From Triglochin maritima (Eukaryota > Streptophyta > Magnoliopsida > Alismatales > Juncaginaceae): 64,000 bases of DNA. The notes beneath the pieces were generated by a model. It saw nothing but the letters and a program-made list of their open reading frames with translations. It did no database searches and had not been told where the DNA came from. The DNA lies in assembly GCA_963682175.1 (NCBI GenBank), contig OY821781.1, positions 39,817,254 through 39,881,253 of the forward strand. The letters run 5' to 3'. Of this stretch, positions 1 through 11,114 are shown piece by piece; position 1 is the stretch's first letter; every line of letters starts with the position of its first letter. Position numbers and translations under genes: made by a program.

Positions 1-179
1 ACTGCTGGCTGCTTCCCTGGCCTCCGAGACATTCGTAATCTTGTGTAGTAGGTATAGGAAGAGAAAGTTTTGAAAAAAGAGTGAAATTGTGAGATATATA
101 AGCAAAAATAGGAGGAAGGGCAATTTGGTAATTTCAAGGGGCGATTTAAGTAATTTTGGGGCGATGTTTAGCAGTTCAG
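1..179 (-). mobile_element. Terminus of a Mutator-like DNA transposon with the start of its ORF, cut by the window edge
   Basis: The stretch is homologous, in reverse orientation, to the left end of the element at 42459-43626. Both share the terminal block that reads on the minus strand as an ACTGCTAAACATCGCCCC-like end followed by ATTACTTAAATCGCCCC. About 145 bases in from this terminus both copies have an ATG (here the complement of 30-32) opening MSRRPGKQPA, against MSRRPEKQPAVPP in the other copy. The reading frame runs off the left edge, so the product cannot be named. The other terminus and the target duplication are outside the window. Confidence 0.55.
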
Positions 180-403
180 CAACAAAAATCTTAAGAACTC
201 AACGTCTGACACATCGAGTTCTGTACACACCCGTCGTAGTCACATATCACCACTTAGTGACATGCTAAATAATTTTAAAGAGGTTTATTTTAGAATTTTG
301 AAAAAATAATAATATTTTGAAAAAAAATTCTCTTTTTACAGAAAGTTGTTACATATTTATGCAGTGGTACGCGTGATCATGTGTTGTAATGTCTGATCAG
401 AAG

Positions 404-870
404 TAGGGGTGCAAATGGTTACCAAGTATCCGAGTATCCGATTCGAAAATTTCTATTTAGTTGGTATTTGGTAAGTTCAATGTTACCAATTTAATTTCGG
501 ATACGAATATGGTTAAAAAAAATTTACCAATTAGAATTCGGATACGAATTCGGATACAAGCTATTTAACATTCGAATTATCCGAATTATCCGAATTATTC
601 GAATACATGGTCAAATACACAAATTAGTATTCCAAAATTTAGTATTCCAAAATTTTAATACGAAAATTTAGTATTCGGATTCGGATAGTTCTACTGAATT
701 CGGATTCGGATTCGGATTCGGATAGTTCTACTGAATTCGGATTCGGATTCGGATTCGGATAGTTCTACTGAATTCGGATTCGAATTCGAATTTGGTAATG
801 GAATATGGTATTCGGATTCGAATTCGGATACAGCAGGTATCCGAGTTATATTATCCGAGTTGCAGCCCTA
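404..870. mobile_element. hAT-type MITE with 8-bp target duplication
   Basis: Perfect 8-bp direct repeats ATCAGAAG flank the element at 396-403 and 871-878. The ends are imperfect inverted repeats, TAGGGGTGCAA on the left and TTGCAGCCCTA on the right, which is the hAT-style end and TSD length. There is no coding capacity. The interior is built from ATCCGAAT/ATTCGGAT words. At about 690-795 a roughly 42-bp unit, a run of GGATTC words ending in GGATAGTTCTACTGAATTC, is repeated in tandem about three times. Confidence 0.75.
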
Positions 871-1362
871 ATCAGAAGTGTGCCAGACCAATTTTGTTAG
901 TGGAGATGGTAGAAATCGCAAATTACCCAACATTTTGAGAGAGTCGAGTTTTGCTTGCTTCCAACCAAAGTTTTGAGTCTAATTTGTAGTCCAATTTACG
1001 TGACTCATTCCCACTTTGTTAATTCTTGTTTAATAGAATGATATATGTTGTGGAACTATGAATTTCATTGGAGTGAGACTTGAATTAAGAAAAATTATCA
1101 GCATATATGTCGTGACTGACGACAACGAGTTTCGTATTTTGAAAACGACAAGTGATTGCATCACAGCTATCTTTATCAAATAAATCTTTTTCGGTGTAAA
1201 CCATGAAGTTGTATTTCATCCAATGATTTCTCATTTGATTGAGCAAATGTTTTTTTATATATAAAAATTACCTTAAAGTTGACTTAGACCGAACACAAAA
1301 TGAAACACAAAAGTAACATGTCCATTACCAGACTCCAAACAAAATTAAAAAAAACAGCCATC
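871..1362. other. Intergenic, no gene seen
   Basis: AT-rich sequence between the hAT MITE and the 3' end of the DUF1118 gene. No conserved reading frame, RNA gene or repeat stands out. Part of it must hold the 3' UTR of the minus-strand gene ending at 1363. Confidence 0.5.
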
Positions 1363-2964
1363 TCAATTGGATTCTTGCAATCCATCAAGCACAATCGATC
1401 CAACAAACATCCCCAAGGCACCAATTCCGAGCACCGCCGCGGCGACCGCTTGAACCCCCACAAGTGTCGTCGAGTCGTCCGGAATAACCACAATAACCGC
1501 CACGGCAGCCAAAACCAATGGGAGTGCTAGAGAGGCCAATGCAGAGGGGGACAATGCGGCCGCCTTCTCGACAAGGCTGAGGAGGCCAAATTCCTCAGCT
1601 TTCGAGAAGAAGCCAAATTTCTCTATGGAGGATAGAGTTAGGCCGAGCTCCTCGGCTTTCGAGAGGAGTCCTGCCTTCTCCACATTGCTTAACACCTTCT
1701 TCCTCTCGAGTTCTCTAATCACATCAAAAGTTGTCTCTTCACTTCCCTCTACAAAAAGGCCCGCACCATACCATTGCTTCTTCCATGACTCGTCGTACCT
1801 ATTTACCTATCATCATATATATCAAGTTTATTAGTGGTAACATGATTAAAAATGCATGCATAGGAGGGGGATGTGAGGATGCCAATGATCTACACTCGTT
1901 TCCGAAATCTCAATACTAGAATGGTTTAATTAACAAAAAAATACATGATTAAACAGTTCAAATGCATAAGTTAACACGTTGTCTAGATTTATGAAGAGTG
2001 AGTTGAGATTCATTGATTTAGACAAGGCTTGACACCAAATTAAAAATGTGCTTTGGTTTGTGTTCATATAAAAAGAAAAATTACTATTTTAAAAAAATTA
2101 GTATATTGGTTTAATAAAAATAAAAATTTAAAAATGCTTGACAAGTGAAATTAAAACTTACACTATTTTAATTCGTCTAGAATGGGACTCCTTGAAATTA
2201 CGTATTACACAGTCCAATATTTTGAGACATTGAGTTACATGTTAATTAACTTTAGTTAATATTTTGAGTCATTAAGTTACGTGTTGGGGTTTAATTAAAT
2301 ATACACAGAAGCTTTAGAAAAAATTTGGAGACATTAATTAATGAAGATAATATAGAATCTCATATCTAGTACAGTAGTATTAGTTTTACCGGTTGTAATT
2401 AACTTGTCGCTTATTTTGCTTCTAAAGAACCCTTGAAACCACATAAAATTTCACATCGAGTTTTTTTTGTAAGTAAATTAAAAATGGAAATTCAACTACA
2501 CCGTCAAAATCATCGTTCAATAGTAAAAATCATTAAAAAAAATCAGACAATTAGTTCAAAAAATATAGCGAAAAACTTTCGCATTACGCTGTTATAGTAT
2601 GTACCACAAATATGGATTTCCATGACTTCCAGAATTTTTTACGTAAATTCTATAGGTCATCACTCGCATCTACAAATAATTATTTCATTTTCTCTTTGTA
2701 AGTACCTTTTAGTATACAAAACCAATTTAACCATCCAATTACCATTCAGTATTACATAATCATAAAAAACATATGCAAGACAATTCTATCAATTATGCTT
2801 CAACATAATAATGGTGTAATAATTTGAATAGATATTATTACCTTCTTCTTGGTGGCCATGGAGATGATTGTGGTGGTGGAAGAGGAAGAAGAAGAAGACC
2901 GCCGAGAGGAGAAGGTTGGATGTGTAGGTGAGATGGAAGAATATGTTCCATAGCATGCCATCAT
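1363..2964 (-). CDS. Thylakoid DUF1118 protein, RIQ1/RIQ2-like
   Basis: Two exons, 2964-2842 and 1806-1363, joined in phase 0 across a 1035-bp intron with standard GT-AG ends, encode 188 residues. Residues 1-40 are a Ser/Thr-rich plastid transit-type leader. The mature part starts at KKKVNRYDESWKKQWYG and continues through a repeated helix motif (LSKAEELGL, then FSKAEEFGL). Two hydrophobic segments follow at about residues 129-149 and 157-181, separated by IPDDSTTL, and the protein ends GSIVLDGLQESN. This is the whole architecture of DUF1118 proteins. Arabidopsis members RIQ1 and RIQ2 are grana-thylakoid proteins that affect LHCII organisation, grana stacking and non-photochemical quenching; that role is by homology. 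The start is one of two adjacent ATGs. I cannot tell RIQ1 from RIQ2. Confidence 0.9.
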
Positions 2965-4200
2965 TCACCTCGATCTCTCTGTAGATATTTGCAATTCTCT
3001 CTCTAGATTTTTGTGCTTTGATGTTTGAGGTTGGTTTGGTGTGTATGTGAGAGAAGGGTTGGAGGGATTGGATTGAAGCAACCAATCAAAATGTAGAGAA
3101 GTCTATCCAATATCTAGTGGCCAATTTAAACCCACATGAAGTGTTAATTTATTTGTGGTCATTTATGTTTGGGGACTTTTTGCAATCTTCCTTGTATTTC
3201 TTCTCGTTTGTGTTTTTTTTTTTTTACTTTTGTATTTTGTAAGGTTTATATCATACAATGTCTCTTCAATAATTCAAGATCTCTCTCTTGTGTATACCCT
3301 CTAATTCAAGCCATAATCTTGACTGATTATATATAACCTTAATTTTATTAGACATTTGAACCTTATTTTTCTGACCTAAACTTCATATGCACTTGACTTT
3401 AGCTAACCTTTCGCCATCATGAAGAGCATAAGAAGAGTGTCAAGATTTAACAATATGAATCCAGGTATAATCTACTTCAAACTGAAAGATATTTAACAAT
3501 ATGAATCCAGGTATAACAATATGAATCCATGTATATCTTTCAGGTATAATACCTTCCATAAACATTGGAAGGTACAGTTGATATTTAAAATTATTTAAAA
3601 ATAATTATGAAACCTTTTCCTACTATATATTTTCAAAAGTTGCGTATCAATTTCAAACGGCTAGAATTTAAAAAACTATTAGAAATATGCTCAGAGTCAA
3701 CTAATTAAGACAATTTTTAAATGCATAATTAATTGGTTTATGTTATAATAAAAAAAATTATAAATCACATAAGCCGTAAAAAAATACATAACCAATATGC
3801 TTTCTAAAAGCTAAAGTTCATAAGACCCCAAATTAAATTAAACTATTTCAACGTAACAAAAATCAATGCATATTCATCACAGAAGTTAAATAATAGTTTT
3901 GTTAAAACCTAGATAACACAATAATTAAGTTGAATATTATTTACAACATATATAACAACATGTTTGTATATATATAAAACTGTCCATATATAGATGTTTA
4001 CATTCCAATATTGCCACATGACGCATATATACATGCACGTTCAACAAAAAAATGATCAACATCAATGAGTTGATACATATATATATACTTGACACTCTAC
4101 TTAATTGTTCAATTAAATTGGTAAATCTTTAGACTTGAAATAGAAAAGATCTTAAGTTGGACCTTCAGTAGTAGTGATCGATTATTTGAAGTAGGTCAGG
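2965..4200. other. Intergenic, AT-rich, with short direct repeats
   Basis: No gene is seen. At 3446-3550 the words AACAATATGAATCCAGGTAT and CTTTCAGGTATAA recur several times, a small local tandem duplication. The interval should contain the promoter of the DUF1118 gene and the 3' UTR of the kinase gene ending at 4201. Confidence 0.5.
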
Positions 4201-7200
4201 TTAAAGATCCTTCAGTCGTTGGAGCTCCGACAAAACGACGGTTCCAAGATCCGGCCTATCTTTCCTCCTCATCTCGGCACAACTCAAGGCCAATTTAGCT
4301 AACACCATCGCCTCCTCCACAGGCCAATCGTCGATAGCCGGATCCAAAATGTCGGCAAACGTCCCATTTTCTATGGCCCTCTCGACCGAAAGTGTGAGTC
4401 CCATTGGCATCCTTGCGGTAATGAGTTGCAACAAAAGCACTCCAAGCGAGTAGACATCAGACTTGGTGGTCAACATTCCAGATTGCTGGTACTCCGGATC
4501 GATGTAGCAAAAGGTGCCGGCGGTGGAGGTGAGGCGGCATTGGGTGACGCTGACGGAGGTGGATCGAGCTGGGACAAGACGAGCAAGACCGACATCGCTA
4601 ATCTTGCTAGTGAAATTGCGATCAAGGAGAATGTTGCCTGGTTTAAGTTCACGATGGACGAGAGGTTCGGGTCTAGTCTGGTGTAGGAAGAGGAGAGCGG
4701 TGGCGATCTCTAGGGCAATGGAGAAGCGAAGTCGCCAAGGGAGTGGAGTGGTGTTGTTGCGTCGAAACAGACGATCGTCGAGGCTTCCATTTTCCATGTA
4801 TTCATACACTAGGCAACCATACTCCGGACAACCACCTAAAAGAAGGACCATGTTTGGATGTCGGATGCAACTCAGTACCTCCACCTGTATATAATATATA
4901 ATGTATGCATGTGTTACATTATTTGTAAAAATAATATTAATTGTTTAAAAATTCACCATATTTAGCAATGCATGCATAGAATCATTAGAGAAATGCATTT
5001 TAAGATCGTTGTATAATCCTCAAGTGTATATCGAATTTTATTAATAATTCATATATAAAAGAGATAAATGATGATATTATTTATTTGTAAATTGTAAGAA
5101 ATGAGTTGAAGAAAAAAGAATAGTTGTTTTGACAACGTAATCTTTTTACAAAGATTATGATGTCAAATCAATTGTTCTTTTTCCTCCAACTCATTTATTC
5201 CAAATCTTTTTATAAAGATCATGGTTGAGAATGAGAAATATATTGTGAGTGAGTGTATGAGGTCAGAGGTTCGAGTCTCCTCAGGTGCCTCTCGTCCCTT
5301 TTATGGTGAGTGAGCTCGGTTCGGCAGAGGGTAATAAAGGAGGTGAGCCCACAAACCCAGAGTTTGTAACATGACCAACGTCTAAAAATGGTGGTGGTTC
5401 GGTGAGTTCCCTGGTCACCAATATATATATATATTGTGGATAAATATAATGAAGTCGGAAAGGTGACATGACAAAAAGAGAAAACTTAAATGATCTTTTT
5501 ATAATTAAAAATCACGATTGCAGATGCTCTTAAAATTAAACAAGTACATATGTAAGTACAAGAAGATATGATCACATATATATATATATATATATATATA
5601 TAGTAGACTCATGCACTCACCTCTTGTTGGAATTGCTTTTTACCCTGAGCAGCAGCATCTGGTCTCAAAATCTTAATAGCCACAAGAGTATGGTCTAATT
5701 TTGCCTTAAACACTGGCCCGTAACCTCCTTCTCCAATCTTAAGCGAATCTGAGAAGTAGTGAGTTGCAATCTTAATCTCACCAATGTCATACCTCCTATA
5801 CATAAGGTCTTTATAGCCTATGGATTCTATTGTCCTTTTCTTCTCCTCAGCTTCTTTGTCGGCCGTCGACATTTCAGCGACCTCAAGCTCTACGAGTCGT
5901 TGCGCCGCTTCGGCCGCACTGAACTTTGCTTTTTCAGTCTCCACCATTGCCATTGCTGCCTCCTTGAATTGGCCAACCTCGTCCGCCTTCCATATGTTGA
6001 TCTCCTTAGTCTGGCACAATATTTTTTATAACCAAGAAATGACATCGATCTATTGAAACTTTTATCTACTTCAGCTATATATCTTAATTGGTATAGATAA
6101 ATCAATTTTTCACATTTGAACTGATCAATTTTTTTCTTTAATACTCCTACCGTAATTCTATGAAATAAAATATTTACAGAATATATCAGCTTGAGCGAAT
6201 ATATTCAAATAAGTTGGATGTTTGTATAAAGATCCCTAAAATTTATCCGTAATTATATATTTACCTTTTGTCTAGTTGTTACTGTCTCTTTGCAAGCAGA
6301 GTTGTACATCTCCATTGTTTGTTTCAGCTCTAATCTCAATCTCCTCATTTCACTTTCCAAATCTCTCTACAACATGCAAGTCTAATAAATGTTATATCAT
6401 CTAAACAACAAAAAATTAATCTTCCAACTTAAAGATTAAGATTTAAGTAAAAATCATACTAGCAGATCATGACATAAATAATACTAACATTGCCATCCAT
6501 TGCTATGGAGTTGGAGCTTGCTTCAGAGCTACCATTCGAGAAAGACGACGAAGACACTGACTCGCTGAAATCCGACGAAGGCATGCTTCCACTGTAATCG
6601 ATGTCGTCGGAGAAGGATTCCATGGAAGAGGAGGACCTTGGTGGTCTTTTTGAGGGTAGTTTTTCTTTTCCTTGAATTGTTTGTTTTCCTTCCATTGTTT
6701 GGGGTTTATAGTGTCCAGAGAAACTTAACCTATCAATTTGAATATCGGTTTTTGTATTTGATTTTAATTTCTAAAAAAAATAACAGACAAAACATCAATG
6801 CTTGAATTATTTGGGTCATCATATATTTACATAACATTAAAATGTATGATTGTAGATATGGACTAAAAGGAATAGACTGTCTAATTACGTTTTCTAGCCA
6901 TAACATTGTTTTAAATATAAAGTTAGGTTAATTGTGATGTTGTATTTGATGAGTAAAAAGAAATTTATTTAATTAGTAAATATCGCTGCCTACCAAAACC
7001 AAACCATGTAAGTAGACATTTCGTTCAACCTTAATGTATTGTGAGATTGTATGATAATATTCGAGACAATACCTAAAAGATGGTAATGCGTTAGTCGTTA
7101 TATCTGATAAGTGATAATGCATCTTCAAATGAATAATGTCTATCCAACTATCGTTCCACCAACTCTAAATTTCGAGTTTACCTCGTTGATCCATTTGACT

Positions 7201-8762
7201 CAAATTCCTCCGAAAGAGAAGGTTGAGTAGAGCTTGTAGACGTCGTTTTTATTCTAGGAGACATCGGGACGCTTGGAGAGAGTTTGTTTACCGCCGATCG
7301 GACACTTAAGGGTTTGCCTTTCCATATGACATATACAGAGCAAAAATCTGGTGCAATTTTCATTAACGTCGTTGGCACATCTGCGTGCTTGAACTTCCTG
7401 CAAACAAATCACAATAATAAATTGTTAGAATAAACAACAAACAAGAACTTGCAATATTTATGACGAAGGATGACTTTCCCTCTGTGATGGAAATGTCCTC
7501 AACTGTCTATTCTACTATTTAGCACAAAGTTTATCTACATCTAGACGTATTGTTTTACCCATCCACACACGTAAGTACTTATGTTTGGAGGTTGAGGGAG
7601 TTTTTGGTTATAGAAGTTGATATATCTTCTTAACTATGTAAATATTTGCAAAATAAATAAATAAATTAAGGACCTTGTAATGACATTTCTGTTCGAAGCG
7701 CCAAGCACAATGTTGATGATACGATTGTTGGTGATGTATTGTGCCAAAGCTTTTGCTACATCTATGTTCTCCAAAACTACATCCGTCACCTTAACCTGCA
7801 TAGTTTCAGAGAAAATCAATAAATATAAAAACTTAATTACTACTAGATTATGATCACATATTATTAAATTTGAAACTTTATATATAATACCCCTTTCTTG
7901 GCACAAAATAGACGGTAAGGACGAAACAACGCCGCCACATCTGTAGTGTTGGTTGCTTGATCTCTACCATGACTACGACTATTATAGCCAAAGCCTTGGT
8001 TAGCGCCACCTTCAGTTCCATCTTGGTGGTTTCCTTGGCTGTAGGATGTAAAATTATCGCATTAATTATTTTGTGGTAATATTATTACACTTGGATTCAT
8101 GATTGATCACAAGTTTTGCTCTTGTTTAACATGAGCACTTGTTTTGCATGTGATATTACTTATTATATCACATTATCTCGTGTTTAGAGTGACAACTTTT
8201 TTGTCATGGCGAATTATATATGTTGTATATGTCCAGATAAAACAACTCAAAAAAAATTAACAAATATGTTGGACCAACGAAAATTTAACAAATATACAAG
8301 AAAAATATATGCTTGGTTACTTTTATCCATGATTACTATGAATTATGTCGTGCTTCGCATTTTGCCCATCCCATTTATTGCTCATCCCATATATAAGAAA
8401 GATGACTCAAAACACACATTTTGAAACTAAAATATGTTGCTAGACTAATAATTTTTTTGACGTGATGCCAGTCTTTAAGTGCAAAATGAATTCCAAAAAA
8501 AGCCTTTTAAGATTGAACACATCGCTAAACCATTAAAAATTAAAAATGGTAGACAATCAAACCTTTGGCTGGAGGTCTTGACGTGAAGGAGTACAACAAA
8601 AGCATCATTAACTGCAAGATGATCCAATGTCCACTTCATAGCATGTTGGCTATTCTTGTCCTTGTCGATGGCGATGGCCGTCGACGGCATGACACATTGC
8701 TTGTCGTCGTCGAGAGCATCGAAGATGTCAGTGTTGAAGCTAGACAAAGACGAAAATGACAT
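4201..8762 (-). CDS. USP-domain receptor-like cytoplasmic kinase (RLCK IX type) without U-box; catalytic HRE instead of HRD
   Basis: Eight exons (8762-8563, 8038-7891, 7795-7674, 7397-7182, 6729-6489, 6366-6265, 6010-5621, 4884-4201) join with consistent phases into 700 residues. The N-terminus, to about residue 190, is a universal-stress/adenine-nucleotide alpha-hydrolase-like domain ([53 protein letters not shown]). A Ser-rich linker and a coiled coil ([20 protein letters not shown]) follow. The kinase domain begins near 417 with loop GEGGYG (436-441) and VAIK Lys456. The catalytic loop reads VHRELKPGN, so the usual Asp is Glu552. The DVG at 570-572 is normal for this clan. The protein stops soon after the kinase with no U-box, like Arabidopsis At2g24370 relatives. 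Glu552 may reduce or abolish catalysis. The family sits at the plasma membrane or in the cytosol; its substrates are not inferable here. Confidence 0.88.
5575..5603. repeat. (AT)n microsatellite in intron 7 of the USP-kinase gene
   Basis: An uninterrupted TA dinucleotide run lies just downstream, in gene orientation, of the donor that ends the exon at 5621. Confidence 0.9.
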
Positions 8763-11114
8763 TTTTTTTCCTTGGAAATATTGGTTTCGGAATGCCACCT
8801 CGAAATAATGTGGTTCGAGTTTGCTGGTGTTGTACGTTTTGTATGGTGTCGTGTTCGTGTTTGGTTATCGTTCATTGGCTCTTGTTTGGGGACACTTATT
8901 TTGGGTAGAATTTGTTTCGTTGCTTCACATTTGCAACGGATTCAAGTTGGTTTCTTGACTAGGTCTTGTTTGAACTGTATAGTCCACAAAATGTGGGAAT
9001 TTTAACTTGCTTTTTAGCTATAATTAGGATCACTGATTGTATAATTTGAGATAGCAAACAATTGTTTTGACTTTACTTTTTTGTGTGTGTAAGTTTCTTC
9101 TTTTTTGAGAATTTATTAATATCTTCAATTCGAGTTATGACCTTTGTCTATGTTTTGTATAAATGCTACATAGTTATAATGATAGATAATATACATCACC
9201 ATTTTCTCCAACATAGGAATGGAAGTTTTGGATTATATTTTTTATTTTGATTATATTTGATATAGTAATTACGTCAATTATATTTTCTTTTTGGTTTCTG
9301 TAATTTCTTATTCAGTAACTACTTGCCTTGTACCAACTACTTATGGGTAGATAATCATTTTGTTTATATGCATAATTTGATTTATTTTGTTTAGAGTCTT
9401 GATACATAGACGCGCTACACGTCACCATCTAGGTCATCATTTGTGTTTTTTTATTTTATTATTTGAAAATGCAGTTTCCGATAAAGTAAGAGACAATTGA
9501 TTTTCCCATTAGTATGACATTTTAAGTGCAAAGAAGAGACACACATCTATCTTGTGTGAGACAAACGTCTATATGCATCTTGAAATGTCAATCATCAACC
9601 AACGGACATCTAAATTATCATGTCATCAAATTTGAAAATAATTTTTTTGATAGTTGATAAAAGCTCCACATGCATGCAGCATGTTAAAATGAGTTCATAA
9701 ATCATTTTCTTTTTGTTTATATGCAATTTTCAGTAATTTGATTAACCTGATAAATTTTATACTTTAATGTACTAAAAATTCCCTAGCATTGTAAAGATGA
9801 ACAATAAAAATTACAACTGTCTATATTTAATCGTCGTATTTATATACTCCGATATATTTAATATATAGTTCTTTTATTCAATTAACGATTAGTGGTAGGA
9901 TGGTGGGATGATGTGACAAATGAATAAACGAAATTTCCACACACTTGAGCGAAACATATTCCTTTAATTAATCATTCGATTTGGGAGTATTATTTTGTCC
10001 ATGATAGTCAAATAAAGTTATGAATACTATATTCTCATACGTGTGACTTGTGAGTAGCCAACAACCAATAAATGTCCACTGATAAATTGTCTAATATTGA
10101 CAATTTAGTTATAAGAACTCTAGTTTTAGAAAATCGTTCATATATTGGCCCTTGACCCTAAATTTAGGTTAAATTTTGGAATCATGAAGTATTATAAAGT
10201 TATACTCTTTGAATATATATTTTTTATATTGGTTTGAAAAAAAAATCGAAAACTTTACGTATGAGGTGACTCAATTGTATTTTGAAAAAAAAAAGATTGT
10301 TCTTTGAATTTTACATTGCTAACTAACACCAACAAACTTCACTTAAAATGAACACAAACGGAGGGTGTAAATGCAAAATTCAAAAAGCAAAGAATTTACC
10401 CACCAAACTTCCTAGTACCCTGAGAGGGCATGCACGAAATTTAAGTCAATAGGTCAGATTTTATAGAGATAATCCATTGGGTTCAAAACTTCATTTACAT
10501 GTTTAACTATTGATAAGTACATTTTCTAGGGGTCAAAATGCAAAGATGTAAAAATTCAAAGGGTTGGAAACTTGGAATCCAAAGAAATTAACAATATTGC
10601 GGTCATCATACTTAGAGATCTTTATAAACCAAACCAAGTTCCAAAATCCAAAATCCAAGAGCAGTTGATCGAACCATCTTGGTTGTACATAACATCATCC
10701 CTACCTAGAGACCATATGTAAAAAGCTCGAAAAACAAACTACAAATAAATTCTCCATCGTCTACGTCCAAACTCTAATCACCCAAAATCGACACCCTCAA
10801 ACCAAAACACAAAGGAATAATTCTCCATCATCGACGTCCAAACTCTAATCACCCAAAACTCGACTCACGGAAGTCACGAAGACCATAAGCGAAGTTGGCG
10901 GAGTGTCCATTTCGTCCCCACACCCGACAGTGGCACACTCAAAACCAAAAATCAATGGGGCAAAAAAAAAAAAAAAAAAAAACCCAAAAAAGCTGTACGG
11001 AAATTACCCACCAACTTCCAACAGTCCCCACAGACGACTGACTGACTTCTCCGTTGACTTCTCCTCTCCAAATCAAACCCTAATGAATCCAAACCCAAAC
11101 CCTAATCCTAATCC
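8763..11114. promoter_or_regulatory. Shared upstream region of two divergent USP-kinase genes
   Basis: About 2.35 kb separates the two start codons; no gene is seen in it. It must hold both promoters. A direct duplication of about 40 bp (TTCTCCATCGTCTACGTCCA at about 10749, TTCTCCATCATCGACGTCCA at about 10822, each followed by AACTCTAATCACCCAAAA) lies some 300-350 bp before the U-box gene. The 5' UTR just before that gene's ATG holds copies of the plant telo-box AAACCCTAA (about 11078-11103), common in 5' regions of growth-linked genes. Confidence 0.45.

Noticed and set aside
5260..5300. A GGTTCGAGTCT word resembling a tRNA/SINE B box in an intron of the USP-kinase gene.
   Set aside because: No A box at the right distance and no cloverleaf could be drawn; too weak to call a tRNA or SINE.
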